From a bacterium (GTDB lineage: Bacteria; Bdellovibrionota; Bdellovibrionia; Bdellovibrionales; Bdellovibrionaceae), in assembly GCA_019752925.1 (NCBI GenBank), contig JAIELP010000005.1, positions 1-64,000 on the forward strand: a stretch of 64,000 nucleotides of DNA, given 5' to 3'. Below the pieces are notes generated by a model. That model saw nothing but the letters and a program-made list of their open reading frames with translations, was not told the origin of the DNA and ran no database searches. The position numbers were made by a program, and so were the translations under genes. This document shows positions 9,381 through 16,744 of the stretch, piece after piece; the first letter of the stretch is position 1, and every line of letters starts with the position of its first letter.

Positions 9381-9394
9381 GGAGATAAATCTCC
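9381..9394. promoter_or_regulatory. Palindrome upstream of exported-protein gene
   Basis: GGAGAT-AA-ATCTCC is a perfect 14-bp inverted repeat about 40 bp upstream of the minus-strand start at 9340. It has no T-tract on either side and could be an operator or an RNA hairpin in the leader. No regulator is suggested by the sequence. Confidence 0.3.
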
Positions 9395-9565
9395 CTTTAG
9401 TTAACCCAGTATAAATATCCATTGGGCTTTATTAGCAGGAAGTGTTCCGGCTACGAATGCATTTAATTTGAACTGACGTAAATAACTGTCTAAAATTCTT
9501 AATATGAGACGCCAATGGGCACTGTAGATAAGCTGAACATTGAGATTTATCCTCATAAATGAGAT

Positions 9566-9594
9566 TTGCATAGTATGGGAACTTATCTTATAAA
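9566..9594 (+). promoter_or_regulatory. Candidate sigma-70 promoter for yajQ
   Basis: TTGCAT (9566-9571), a 17-bp spacer and TATAAA (9589-9594) lie about 33 bp before the chosen yajQ start. The -10 matches consensus at 5 of 6 positions. It would serve the yajQ-S4-pseudouridine synthase run. Confidence 0.45.
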
Positions 9595-9627
9595 ACTGGT
9601 TCAGAGAGTTTTTTGAAAGGAAGTTTA

Positions 9628-10113
9628 ATGCCATCATTCGATATAGTTTCAGAACTAAACATGCAGGAATTAGACAACGCTATTAACCAAGCTCAAAAAG
9701 AGGTTGGGGGACGTTACGACTTTAAAGGAAGTAATGCCGAAATTAAATGGGATAAAAAAGATGTAACCATTTTAGCTGAAGATGATTACAAATTAGGAGC
9801 TATGATTGATATTCTGCAAACTAAAATGAGTAAGCGTGGAATTGATTTGCGTGCGGTTAAGCTTGATAAAGTTGAGCCTGCTGGTGGAAAGTTGTTAAGA
9901 CAAAAAATTACTTTTTCACAAGGAATTGAAAAAGAAGTGGCTAAAGAAGTTATTAAATTTATTAAAGATGCAAAATTAAAAGTTCAAGCGCAGATAATGG
10001 ATGATAAATTACGTGTAACTTCTAAAAGCATAGATGAGTTGCAATCAACCATGCAAACTGTAAAAGGCCACGACTTTAAAGTGCCCTTACAGTTTGACAA
10101 CATGAGATCTTAA
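9628..10113 (+). CDS. yajQ: YajQ family nucleotide-binding protein
   Basis: A YajQ-family protein, 161 residues, with the characteristic start [20 protein letters not shown] and [11 protein letters not shown], two ferredoxin-like halves, and the C-terminal [11 protein letters not shown]...DFKVPLQF. Family members bind nucleotides, and the Xanthomonas member is a c-di-GMP effector; whether this one is cannot be read from sequence. I start it at ATG 9628, preceded by GAAAGGAAG, rather than at the in-frame TTG 9613. The next gene is 19 bp downstream. Confidence 0.93.
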   Translation: MPSFDIVSELNMQELDNAINQAQKEVGGRYDFKGSNAEIKWDKKDVTILAEDDYKLGAMIDILQTKMSKRGIDLRAVKLDKVEPAGGKLLRQKITFSQGIEKEVAKEVIKFIKDAKLKVQAQIMDDKLRVTSKSIDELQSTMQTVKGHDFKVPLQFDNMRS

Positions 10114-10132
10114 CAAGAAACGACAAAATATA

Positions 10133-10354
10133 ATGGCCAGTGAAAAAGAAATTAAATTAGACGGTGAAGAGTTCATACTGTTACAGTCACTGTTAAAATA
10201 CAGCGGACTGTGCGACACCGGTGGCGAAGCGAAAGCCATTATCACAGATGGTAAAGTTAAAGTGAATGGTGAAGTTGAAACCCGCCGTGGTAAAAAAATC
10301 CGCGCTGGCCAAGTTGTGTTTTACAATGGCCTAACTGTTAAAGTTATCGAATAA
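10133..10354 (+). CDS. YbcJ-like S4-domain RNA-binding protein
   Basis: A 73-residue protein that is essentially one S4 RNA-binding domain. The S4 motif runs [20 protein letters not shown] and [17 protein letters not shown], and is closest in layout to E. coli YbcJ. It probably binds structured RNA or ribosome intermediates. It lies between YajQ and a pseudouridine synthase, only 3 bp before the latter, which suggests a shared function in RNA maturation. Confidence 0.88.
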   Translation: MASEKEIKLDGEEFILLQSLLKYSGLCDTGGEAKAIITDGKVKVNGEVETRRGKKIRAGQVVFYNGLTVKVIE

Positions 10355-10357
10355 AAA

Positions 10358-11209
10358 ATGTCTGAATCTGACGGCGACATTAAACATTTTAATAATTCTG
10401 AAATCGGTCTATTAAGTGAGATACTTCATAAAAATTTATCTCTAAATTTTGAAGAGTTCAAAAACTTATTAAAATTTGGTGCTATCTACGTTAATAGTGA
10501 GAGACAAGAAAAAGATAAAACTGTTCAGGCAAATGCTACGTTTCGAGTTCATACAAAACCACGTAGATATAATTGCGATTATCCATGGAGTTCTTTGATT
10601 ATTTATGAAAATGATTTTTTTCTAATTTTAAATAAACCTTCAGGAATCCCGAGCCATCCAAGTATCGATAATGCGATTGAAAATTCTCTTACTCAAGTAA
10701 GCCTTGCGCGCAAATATCCTCTTTATGTTACTCACAGACTGGACACTTTGACTTCAGGTTTAATTGTTTACGCCAAAAAGCAGGCTTTTGCTAAAACTTT
10801 TAATGTCCAGATGCAAAAACGCGGTGTTCGTAAAAAATATGTAGCCTTAGTTGAAAGTGCTCAGAAGTTTCCAGAAATGCTAACTCATTATATGAATCCG
10901 GTAGGTAGAACTCCTAAAGAGTTAACAGATAAAATGAATCATGAGTGGCAAGTATGCGAACTCGGAGTGCTGGAGCAAAAAAAGATTTCGCCTGAGCTGA
11001 CATGGCTTAAATTAAACCTGTTAACAGGTAGAACTCACCAAATTAGAGCCCAATTATCGTTCATGCAGGCTCCTATTTTAGGAGACGCCCTGTATGGTTC
11101 TAAAATGCCATTTAAAAAAGATGCGATTGCATTAAGATCTTGCGAAATTGAATTTACCTACAACGATGAGCGCATGAAATTCAATATTAGCGAAGACTTC
11201 GAACTCTAG
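10358..11209 (+). CDS. RluA-type pseudouridine synthase
   Basis: Converts a specific uridine in rRNA or tRNA to pseudouridine. The catalytic motif HRLDTLTSGLIVYAK (Asp near residue 129) is intact, and the C-terminal TGRTHQIRAQLSFMQAPILG is the standard RluA-family segment. The first 70 residues look like a degenerate S4 domain (LLKFGAIYVNSERQEKDKTV). Target site cannot be assigned. The stop codon TAG interlocks with the stop of the convergent decarboxylase in the four bases CTAG at 11206-11209. Confidence 0.9.
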   Translation: MSESDGDIKHFNNSEIGLLSEILHKNLSLNFEEFKNLLKFGAIYVNSERQEKDKTVQANATFRVHTKPRRYNCDYPWSSLIIYENDFFLILNKPSGIPSHPSIDNAIENSLTQVSLARKYPLYVTHRLDTLTSGLIVYAKKQAFAKTFNVQMQKRGVRKKYVALVESAQKFPEMLTHYMNPVGRTPKELTDKMNHEWQVCELGVLEQKKISPELTWLKLNLLTGRTHQIRAQLSFMQAPILGDALYGSKMPFKKDAIALRSCEIEFTYNDERMKFNISEDFEL

Positions 11210-13068
11210 GCTTTTTCTCGCACACAATCCACGAAGTATTTTTTAACTCCGTTTACATTTTCTGTAGCCAAGCCATGAACATCAGTTTCAAAGCCAGGGA
11301 ACATGCTATTGAAGTCGCGAGCAAACTTTAGGTAGTCCACAATTGTTTTGTTAAATCTTTCGCCAGGAACCAGTAGTGGAATGCCCGGAGGGTATGGAGT
11401 TAACAATACCGCTGTAACTTTACCTTCTAAATCATCGATCTCAATACGATCGATTTCTTCATGGGCGATTTTAGCAAATGCATCTGAAGGTTTCATAGCC
11501 GGTGTGATTTCTGAAATGTAAATATCAGTGGTCATGCGGGCCATGTCGTTTGCTTTGTATTCGTCATGAATTTGCTGGCAAAGATCTTTAAGCCCTAATT
11601 TTTGATATCCAGGGTGAGCGGCGGCAAACTTTGGCATAGCTTTAGTTAAAGCTTTGTTTTTGTCGTAATCCGCTTTGAACTGGCTTAGTTTATCGACAAT
11701 GGTTTTCCATTTTCCTTTAGTTGTTCCGATCGTGAACATCACAAAGAAAGAATACAGCCCACATTTTTCAACGATAATGCCGTTTTCAACTAAATATTTA
11801 GCAACGATAGAAGCCGGAACCCCTTGGTCGGCAAAATTACCATCAACATCTAAGCCCGATGTTAAAATAGTGGTTTTTAAAGGGTCCATGATGTTGAAGT
11901 TTTCGCTCACTTCGCCGAAACCGTGCCATTTTTCATTGGGTTTTAAAATCCAGTTTTCTCGCGGACCAACACCTTCGCTAGGTAAGTTGTCGGGACCCCA
12001 AACTTTAAATCCGATTTTATCTTGAAGCGGCTGCATAGCTCGGCGGAAGTCGATAGCTTCAACTAAGCTTTCTTCAACCAAAGCTCTGCCATTTGGCCCA
12101 TCCATCATAGCGGCAGTTACGTCACAAGACGCAATAATAGAGTACTGCGGGCTTGTTGTTGTATGCATCATGTAGGCTTCGTTGAAAACAAAACGGTTTA
12201 ACTTTTTGTTTTCAGAGTCTTGAACTAAAATTTGCGAAGCCTGACTGAGTCCTGCTAGCATTTTGTGTGTAGACTGAGTTGAAAAAATCAAAGAATCAGT
12301 CGGGCGGGGGCGACCGGCGCCCATGGCATGCATATCTTTATAGAACTCATGAAAGTGTGCATGGGGAAGCCAAGCCTCATCAAAGTGAAGTGAGTCGACT
12401 TTGCCATCAAGCTCGGCTTTAATGGCTTCAACGTTGTAGCTGATGCCATCGTACGTGCATTGAGTAAGGGTCATTATGCGTGGCTTTTTGGTTTTATCTT
12501 TAATAAATGGATGATTCGTAATTTTCTTCTGAATATTTTCATAAGAAAACTCGCTGGCTGGTATCGGCCCGATAATACCGTAGTGATTACGTGTTGGAGC
12601 TAAGTAAACCGGTATAGCTCCCGTCATCATAATGGCATGCAAGTTGGATTTATGGCAGTTGCGGTCTACGATAACGATATCGTCGGGCCCAACTGTCGAG
12701 TGCCATACTATCTTATTAGCCGTAGAGGTTCCGTTAGTTACAAAAAATAAATTATCTGCATTAAATATGCGAGCCGCATTTTTTTCAGAAGCTGCAATAG
12801 GTCCGGTGTGCTCAAGCAGCTGACCTAATTCTTCAACCGCATTGCAAACATCGGCCTGTAGCATGTTGTGGCCAAAAAAATTATGAAAAACCTTTCCCAC
12901 AGGCGATTTCAGGAAAGCTGCGCCGGCAGAATGGCCAGGGCAGTGCCACGAAGCTGCGCCGTTTTCGATGTAATTTAAAAGTGCCTGAAAGAACGGCGGA
13001 GCTATTGTTTCGCGGGTGGTTTCATCAGCTTTTCTACTCTGTGGAAAAATATCTTTTTCAATTTTCAA
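11206..13068 (-). CDS. Orn/Lys/Arg-type PLP decarboxylase, probably arginine decarboxylase
   Basis: A fold-type I PLP decarboxylase aligning by eye with E. coli AdiA/LdcC from their core domain on: WHCPGHSAGAAFLKSPVGK, FVTNGTSTANKIV, HFDEAWLPHAHFHEFY, the PLP-lysine motif STQSTHKMLAGLSQAS, MMHTTTSPQY and the C-terminal TPYPPGIPLLVPGE. It would remove CO2 from arginine, lysine or ornithine. AdiA-like resemblance and ARG-type operators favour arginine. At 620 residues it lacks the N-terminal receiver-like wing domain of enterobacterial enzymes (about 715-755 residues), which helps decamer assembly there. The start is TTG 13068 behind GGGGG. It is divergent from argC and probably repressed with it. 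Confidence 0.85.
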   Translation of the reverse strand: MKIEKDIFPQSRKADETTRETIAPPFFQALLNYIENGAASWHCPGHSAGAAFLKSPVGKVFHNFFGHNMLQADVCNAVEELGQLLEHTGPIAASEKNAARIFNADNLFFVTNGTSTANKIVWHSTVGPDDIVIVDRNCHKSNLHAIMMTGAIPVYLAPTRNHYGIIGPIPASEFSYENIQKKITNHPFIKDKTKKPRIMTLTQCTYDGISYNVEAIKAELDGKVDSLHFDEAWLPHAHFHEFYKDMHAMGAGRPRPTDSLIFSTQSTHKMLAGLSQASQILVQDSENKKLNRFVFNEAYMMHTTTSPQYSIIASCDVTAAMMDGPNGRALVEESLVEAIDFRRAMQPLQDKIGFKVWGPDNLPSEGVGPRENWILKPNEKWHGFGEVSENFNIMDPLKTTILTSGLDVDGNFADQGVPASIVAKYLVENGIIVEKCGLYSFFVMFTIGTTKGKWKTIVDKLSQFKADYDKNKALTKAMPKFAAAHPGYQKLGLKDLCQQIHDEYKANDMARMTTDIYISEITPAMKPSDAFAKIAHEEIDRIEIDDLEGKVTAVLLTPYPPGIPLLVPGERFNKTIVDYLKFARDFNSMFPGFETDVHGLATENVNGVKKYFVDCVREKA

Positions 13069-13088
13069 AATAACCCCCTTTGTGCATA

Positions 13089-13106
13089 TGTGGCTAATTA
13101 TGCACC
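13089..13106. promoter_or_regulatory. ARG-box-like operator A (decarboxylase side)
   Basis: GGCTAATTATGC at 13092-13103 matches 10 of 12 positions of the perfect palindromes at 13152 and 13173; 18 bp is the usual ArgR footprint size. A GTGCAT half-site at 13083-13088 is in inverse repeat to ATGCAC at 13100-13105. It covers the predicted -10 of the minus-strand decarboxylase gene. Confidence 0.6.
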
Positions 13107-13124
13107 AAAATGATTTAAAATCAA
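13097..13124 (-). promoter_or_regulatory. Candidate promoter of the decarboxylase
   Basis: On the minus strand TTGATT (13124-13119), a 16-bp spacer and CATAAT (13102-13097) give 4/6 and 5/6 consensus matches. The -10 lies inside operator A, so bound ArgR would block it. Confidence 0.45.
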
Positions 13125-13132
13125 TATAACTA

Positions 13133-13161
13133 TTGACAAAATCTCATATCGGCATAATTAT
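13133..13161 (+). promoter_or_regulatory. Candidate promoter of the argC operon
   Basis: A perfect -35 TTGACA (13133-13138) is followed after 17 bp by AATTAT (13156-13161), a weak -10 that lies inside operator B. The predicted transcript would start near 13168, about 40 bp before the argC ATG. Confidence 0.5.
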
Positions 13162-13166
13162 GCACG
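13149..13166. promoter_or_regulatory. ARG-box-like operator B
   Basis: The core GCATAATTATGC (13152-13163) is a perfect palindrome. Its centre is exactly 21 bp from the identical core of operator C, the spacing of paired ARG boxes bound by one ArgR hexamer (18-bp boxes 3 bp apart). It overlaps the predicted -10 of argC. Confidence 0.75.
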
Positions 13167-13169
13167 TAT

Positions 13170-13187
13170 AGAGCATAATTATGCACA
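13170..13187. promoter_or_regulatory. ARG-box-like operator C
   Basis: A second perfect GCATAATTATGC (13173-13184), in tandem with operator B and covering the predicted start of transcription. An in-frame ATG at 13181 lies inside this operator, which argues against that ATG being the argC start. Confidence 0.75.
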
Positions 13188-13207
13188 ACAAGAAAGGAGC
13201 AAAAAAT

Positions 13208-14278
13208 ATGAATTTTTCTATGAAATCGTCTCTGAAAACTCACAAATCAATTCGTATTTCTTGTTCGATCGTTGGGGCGCGTGGTTACTCAGGTATTGAA
13301 CTGGCGCGTGTTTTATTGCAACACCCCAACGCGGAACTGAAATACTGTTTTGCCACTTCGGAGTTCAAACTTTCAGATTATTTAAACTCAGAAGCTGCAT
13401 CTAAAGTGCTTTGCATGACGGATGATAAAGTTCAGGCCAATTTAACAGATGTAGTTTTCTTGGCTACGCCTGCTGAAGTTTCTTTAAAACTAGCTCCGGC
13501 TATTTTGGCAGCAGGCAAAAAGGTTATCGACTTAAGCGGAGCTTTCCGCTTGCAGCAAAACAGTTATGACAAGTGGTATGGGTTTACCCATACCGAACAA
13601 AATTTGTTGAAACAAGCTCAGTACGGACTGCTTCCATGGACGGGGCCTTTACTGAGCGAAAATTTAATTGCAAATCCGGGTTGCTTTGCCACTGCGGTGG
13701 CGATGGCTCTGATCCCGTTAATTAAAGCGGGTGTTATCAGCACAGATAATATTGTGATTGATGCTAAATCTGGTGCGACTGGTGCGGGCCGTAAAGCAGC
13801 TGAAAGAATGCTATTTACGGAAGTTGATGGTGAATGTCTTCCTTACAAAGTAGGTAGCCATCAGCATTACCCGGAAATAATTGAAACGATTTCGGCCTTC
13901 ACCGGTCATGTTGTGGATGCACACTTTATAACAAGCTTATTGCCGGTTCGCAGAGGCATAATCGCTGGAATTTACGGTCGATTAGCTGCAGGCAAAACAA
14001 CTCAAGATATCGAGCAGGCTTTTGCAAAAGCTTACGGCGATTATCCTTTAGTTAGTTTTGCTTCTGTAACTAAAAGCCCACAGCTGCTCTCTTTAAAAAG
14101 AGTAGTGGGTACAGCTAAAACGCACATCAGTTATGAAGTGCAAGGCGATAAAGTATTTGTGTTTTCGTGTATTGATAATTTAATGAAGGGCGCTGCAAGT
14201 CAGGCCGTTGAAAACTTTAACCGGATTTCAGATTTGCCTTTGGCAACTGGAATCGATGGATTGGAGGCTGCAATATGA
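13208..14278 (+). CDS. argC: N-acetyl-gamma-glutamyl-phosphate reductase (ArgC)
   Basis: Third step of arginine synthesis: NADPH reduction of N-acetylglutamyl phosphate to the semialdehyde. The N-terminal nucleotide-binding motif is IVGARGYSGIELARVL, the catalytic cysteine sits in ANPGCFATAVAMAL, and AKSGATGAGRKA and SHQHYPEI are family hallmarks. I choose ATG 13208 (AAAGGAG, 8 bp upstream) giving 356 residues; the ATG 27 bp earlier lies in an operator. It is the first gene of a five-gene operon and overlaps argJ by ATGA. An ArgR-controlled promoter lies directly upstream. Confidence 0.95.
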   Translation: MNFSMKSSLKTHKSIRISCSIVGARGYSGIELARVLLQHPNAELKYCFATSEFKLSDYLNSEAASKVLCMTDDKVQANLTDVVFLATPAEVSLKLAPAILAAGKKVIDLSGAFRLQQNSYDKWYGFTHTEQNLLKQAQYGLLPWTGPLLSENLIANPGCFATAVAMALIPLIKAGVISTDNIVIDAKSGATGAGRKAAERMLFTEVDGECLPYKVGSHQHYPEIIETISAFTGHVVDAHFITSLLPVRRGIIAGIYGRLAAGKTTQDIEQAFAKAYGDYPLVSFASVTKSPQLLSLKRVVGTAKTHISYEVQGDKVFVFSCIDNLMKGAASQAVENFNRISDLPLATGIDGLEAAI

Positions 14279-15471
14279 CTATCGGACCGGGAGTACGCCG
14301 TACCCCATTACCTAAGGGTTTTTTAGCCAGCGGAGTTAACTGCGGAGTTCGCCGTTATCGTCCAGATATGGGTGTTTTGATTTCTGAAATTCCAGCTGTA
14401 GCTGCGGGCGTATTTACTGTAAGTGAAAGCCGTGCAGCTCCTGTTCGTTACACTCAGGCTTTATTGCCTGCAGATAATATCCGCGCCATTTTAACTAATT
14501 CAGGCCAAGCCAACGCGGCTACTGGTTCTGAAGGTGTTGAAAAAAACTTAATGATGGTTTCAGCTTTATCAAAAGTATTAGGCTGTGATCACAATCAAGT
14601 ATTAGTAGCGAGTACTGGTAAAATCGGTGATCAGTTGGATACAGAAAAAATATTACCGTCAATGCCTGAGCTTGTAGCTCGTGCAAACGACTGTGCTGAA
14701 AGTTTTGCCACAGCGATTTTAACTACGGACTTAGTTCCTAAAACTGTATCGGCTGTGGTTAATTTATCAGGTGGTTCTATCCGTATTACCGGAATCAGCA
14801 AAGGTTCTGGTATGATTCATCCAAATATGGCCACTATGTTGGGTTACATCATGACAGATGTAAAACTAACTAAAGAACATGCTCAAGCCTTAATTAAAAA
14901 AACCGCTGATGTTAGTTTCAATATGATCAGTGTAGACGGAGATACTTCTACAAACGATTGCTGTTTTATTATGGCTAACGGAGCTTCAGGTGTTTCTTTG
15001 GATAATGAAAAAGATATCCAGAAATTTGAATCTGTTGTGGAAGATATCGCGATCTTCTTAGCTAAATCTATCGCAGCTGACGGTGAAGGCGCTTCTAAAT
15101 TAATTGAAGTGGCTATCAAAGGTTCTGACGATTTAGCTTTAGCAAGAAAAGCGGCAAGAGGCGTAACAATTTCTCCTTTAATTAAAACAGCTATTCACGG
15201 CGAAGATCCTAACTGGGGCCGCATTTTAGCCAGACTTGGTGCCGAAGGTATTCCTTCAGCTCAGCTCGATAAAATGTCGTTAAAACTTCAAGGTGTATTA
15301 CTGTTTGATAAAGGACAGCCGGTAAAATTCAACAGAGACGAAGTAAAAGCTCTTTTGAAACAGTCGATTGTTAAGATGGATATTAACTTAAACTCTGGAA
15401 AGCAAACAGCAACAGCTTGGGGCTGCGATCTTTCTAAAAAATATGTTGAGATCAACACGGAGTATTCGTGA
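14275..15471 (+). CDS. argJ: Glutamate N-acetyltransferase / ornithine acetyltransferase (ArgJ)
   Basis: Transfers acetyl from N-acetylornithine to glutamate, making the acetyl cycle of arginine synthesis; some members also use acetyl-CoA for the first step. The self-cleavage site is present: KGSGMIHPNMATMLGYIMTD, with cleavage expected between Ala and Thr of NMATML to give alpha and beta chains. Other signatures are LTNSGQANAATG and EDPNWGRILARLG. It is 398 residues, normal length. It overlaps argC by 4 bp and argB by TGATG, so translation is coupled. Mono- or bifunctionality cannot be decided from sequence. Confidence 0.95.
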   Translation: MTIGPGVRRTPLPKGFLASGVNCGVRRYRPDMGVLISEIPAVAAGVFTVSESRAAPVRYTQALLPADNIRAILTNSGQANAATGSEGVEKNLMMVSALSKVLGCDHNQVLVASTGKIGDQLDTEKILPSMPELVARANDCAESFATAILTTDLVPKTVSAVVNLSGGSIRITGISKGSGMIHPNMATMLGYIMTDVKLTKEHAQALIKKTADVSFNMISVDGDTSTNDCCFIMANGASGVSLDNEKDIQKFESVVEDIAIFLAKSIAADGEGASKLIEVAIKGSDDLALARKAARGVTISPLIKTAIHGEDPNWGRILARLGAEGIPSAQLDKMSLKLQGVLLFDKGQPVKFNRDEVKALLKQSIVKMDINLNSGKQTATAWGCDLSKKYVEINTEYS

Positions 15472-16283
15472 TGAAACCAATTGTCGTTATTAAATTAGGC
15501 GGATCATCATTGCATAATGATGAAACTGTTCAGCAGTTAGCGATTTTAGTGCGTGGATATCAAAAGCGCCGCTACCGTGTTGTGTTGGTACACGGTGGCG
15601 GGCCTGCTATTAATGCAGAACTAACTCGCCGAAATATCCAATGGCAATTTATAAACGGACAACGTCAGACGACTCCTGAAATGATGGAAGTTATCGATGA
15701 AGTTTTGGCTCAACAGGTAAATGGTGCTTTAGTTGCAAACTTAAAGCAGATTGGGATTTCAGCTATAGGTCTTTCTGGAGCTAAGTCAGAAATTTTATTC
15801 TGTACTCAAGCCGATGAAGAATTAATGCAAGTTGGAAAAGTTGAAACTGTTAATACTCAGAACATTTGCGAAATATTAAATCAGTTTGGTGGAAAAGTTC
15901 CTGTTATTGCGCCCATTGGTTACGGAGCATACGATGAAAAGTACAATATTAATGCAGACTGGGCTGCATGTCAGATTGCAGTGGCTTTAGGAGCTAAGAA
16001 ATTAATTTTCTTAACCGATCAAAATGGTATTTTAGATCAGCAAAAGCAGTTGGTGCAGCGTGTGGAATGTCATATGATTGACGCCATGATTGCCGACGGA
16101 ACTATTTACGGTGGAATGTTTACAAAAGTAAAATCCATGATGACTGCGTTCCGTGCAGGCGTGAAACACGTACATGTACTGAATGCAGGTTTTGCCGCGC
16201 AGGCGTTAACTGCTCAAGGCACAGGTACTTTACTGACAGAAAGTCAGAGAAGTAAGGAAATCATATATGAGCGAGCGCTTTAA
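15471..16283 (+). CDS. argB: Acetylglutamate kinase (ArgB)
   Basis: Phosphorylates N-acetylglutamate. It has the amino-acid-kinase opening VIKLGGSSLHNDE, the VHGGGPAINAELTRR loop, INADWAACQIAVALGAKKLIFLTD and the C-terminal GGMFTKVKSMMTAFRAGVKHVHVL. The N-terminus is short, without the extra helix that forms the arginine-sensitive hexamer in some bacteria, so feedback inhibition may be absent and control may rest on ArgR. ATG 15471 overlaps the argJ stop; a GTG lies just before it at 15468. The last 17 bp overlap argR. Confidence 0.93.
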   Translation: MKPIVVIKLGGSSLHNDETVQQLAILVRGYQKRRYRVVLVHGGGPAINAELTRRNIQWQFINGQRQTTPEMMEVIDEVLAQQVNGALVANLKQIGISAIGLSGAKSEILFCTQADEELMQVGKVETVNTQNICEILNQFGGKVPVIAPIGYGAYDEKYNINADWAACQIAVALGAKKLIFLTDQNGILDQQKQLVQRVECHMIDAMIADGTIYGGMFTKVKSMMTAFRAGVKHVHVLNAGFAAQALTAQGTGTLLTESQRSKEIIYERAL

Positions 16284-16734
16284 TTTAACTCAGGAAAGAC
16301 AAACAGTTTTGCGTCAACTGATTCGCGAAGGTGAAGCCAGTACGCAAGAAGAACTATGTAATGCACTGAAGAGAAAAAAGTTTGATGTAACTCAAAGTAC
16401 GGTATCGCGCGATTTGCGTCGTATTGGTGCGGTAAAAGCTACTAACAGCGAAGGTGAAATTATTTATTTTTTACCTGAAGAGCATAGAGCTCAGATACCG
16501 GTTATTAGCCACGATATGAGTCAGTTGGTTCTTGAAGTTGAATCCAATGAAAACATGATTGTGATTCATACAACTCCGGGATCAGCTAGCTTGATTGCCG
16601 CAGACTTAGACCGCAAACGTAAGAGTTTAGATGTTTTAGGAACCTTATCGGGAGATGACACCATTTTTGTTGCGCCGCTTTCTGTAAGAAGTATTTCAAA
16701 AATCGAAAAGAAAATTAAAGAAGAGTATTTATAG
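16267..16734 (+). CDS. argR: Arginine repressor (ArgR)
   Basis: Hexameric arginine-dependent regulator, 155 residues. The winged helix-turn-helix is STQEELCNALKRKKFDVTQSTVSRD shortened here to its key segment VTQSTVSRDLRRIGAVKA. The C-terminal arginine-binding and trimer domain carries TTPGSASLIAADLDRK and GTLSGDDTIFVAP, including the GDD aspartates that contact arginine. Being inside the arg operon it likely controls itself through operators B and C, and the divergent decarboxylase through operator A. It overlaps argB by 17 bp and ends 10 bp before the synthase gene. Confidence 0.93.
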   Translation: MSERFNLTQERQTVLRQLIREGEASTQEELCNALKRKKFDVTQSTVSRDLRRIGAVKATNSEGEIIYFLPEEHRAQIPVISHDMSQLVLEVESNENMIVIHTTPGSASLIAADLDRKRKSLDVLGTLSGDDTIFVAPLSVRSISKIEKKIKEEYL

Positions 16735-16744
16735 GAGGCTCATA

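Noticed and set aside
9401-9637. 78-codon minus-strand frame before yajQ
   Set aside because: No ribosome-binding site or family, and it would cover the yajQ promoter and start.
13181-13207. Longer argC start at ATG 13181
   Set aside because: The ATG lies inside a perfect ARG-box palindrome and lacks a ribosome-binding site; ATG 13208 has AAAGGAG.
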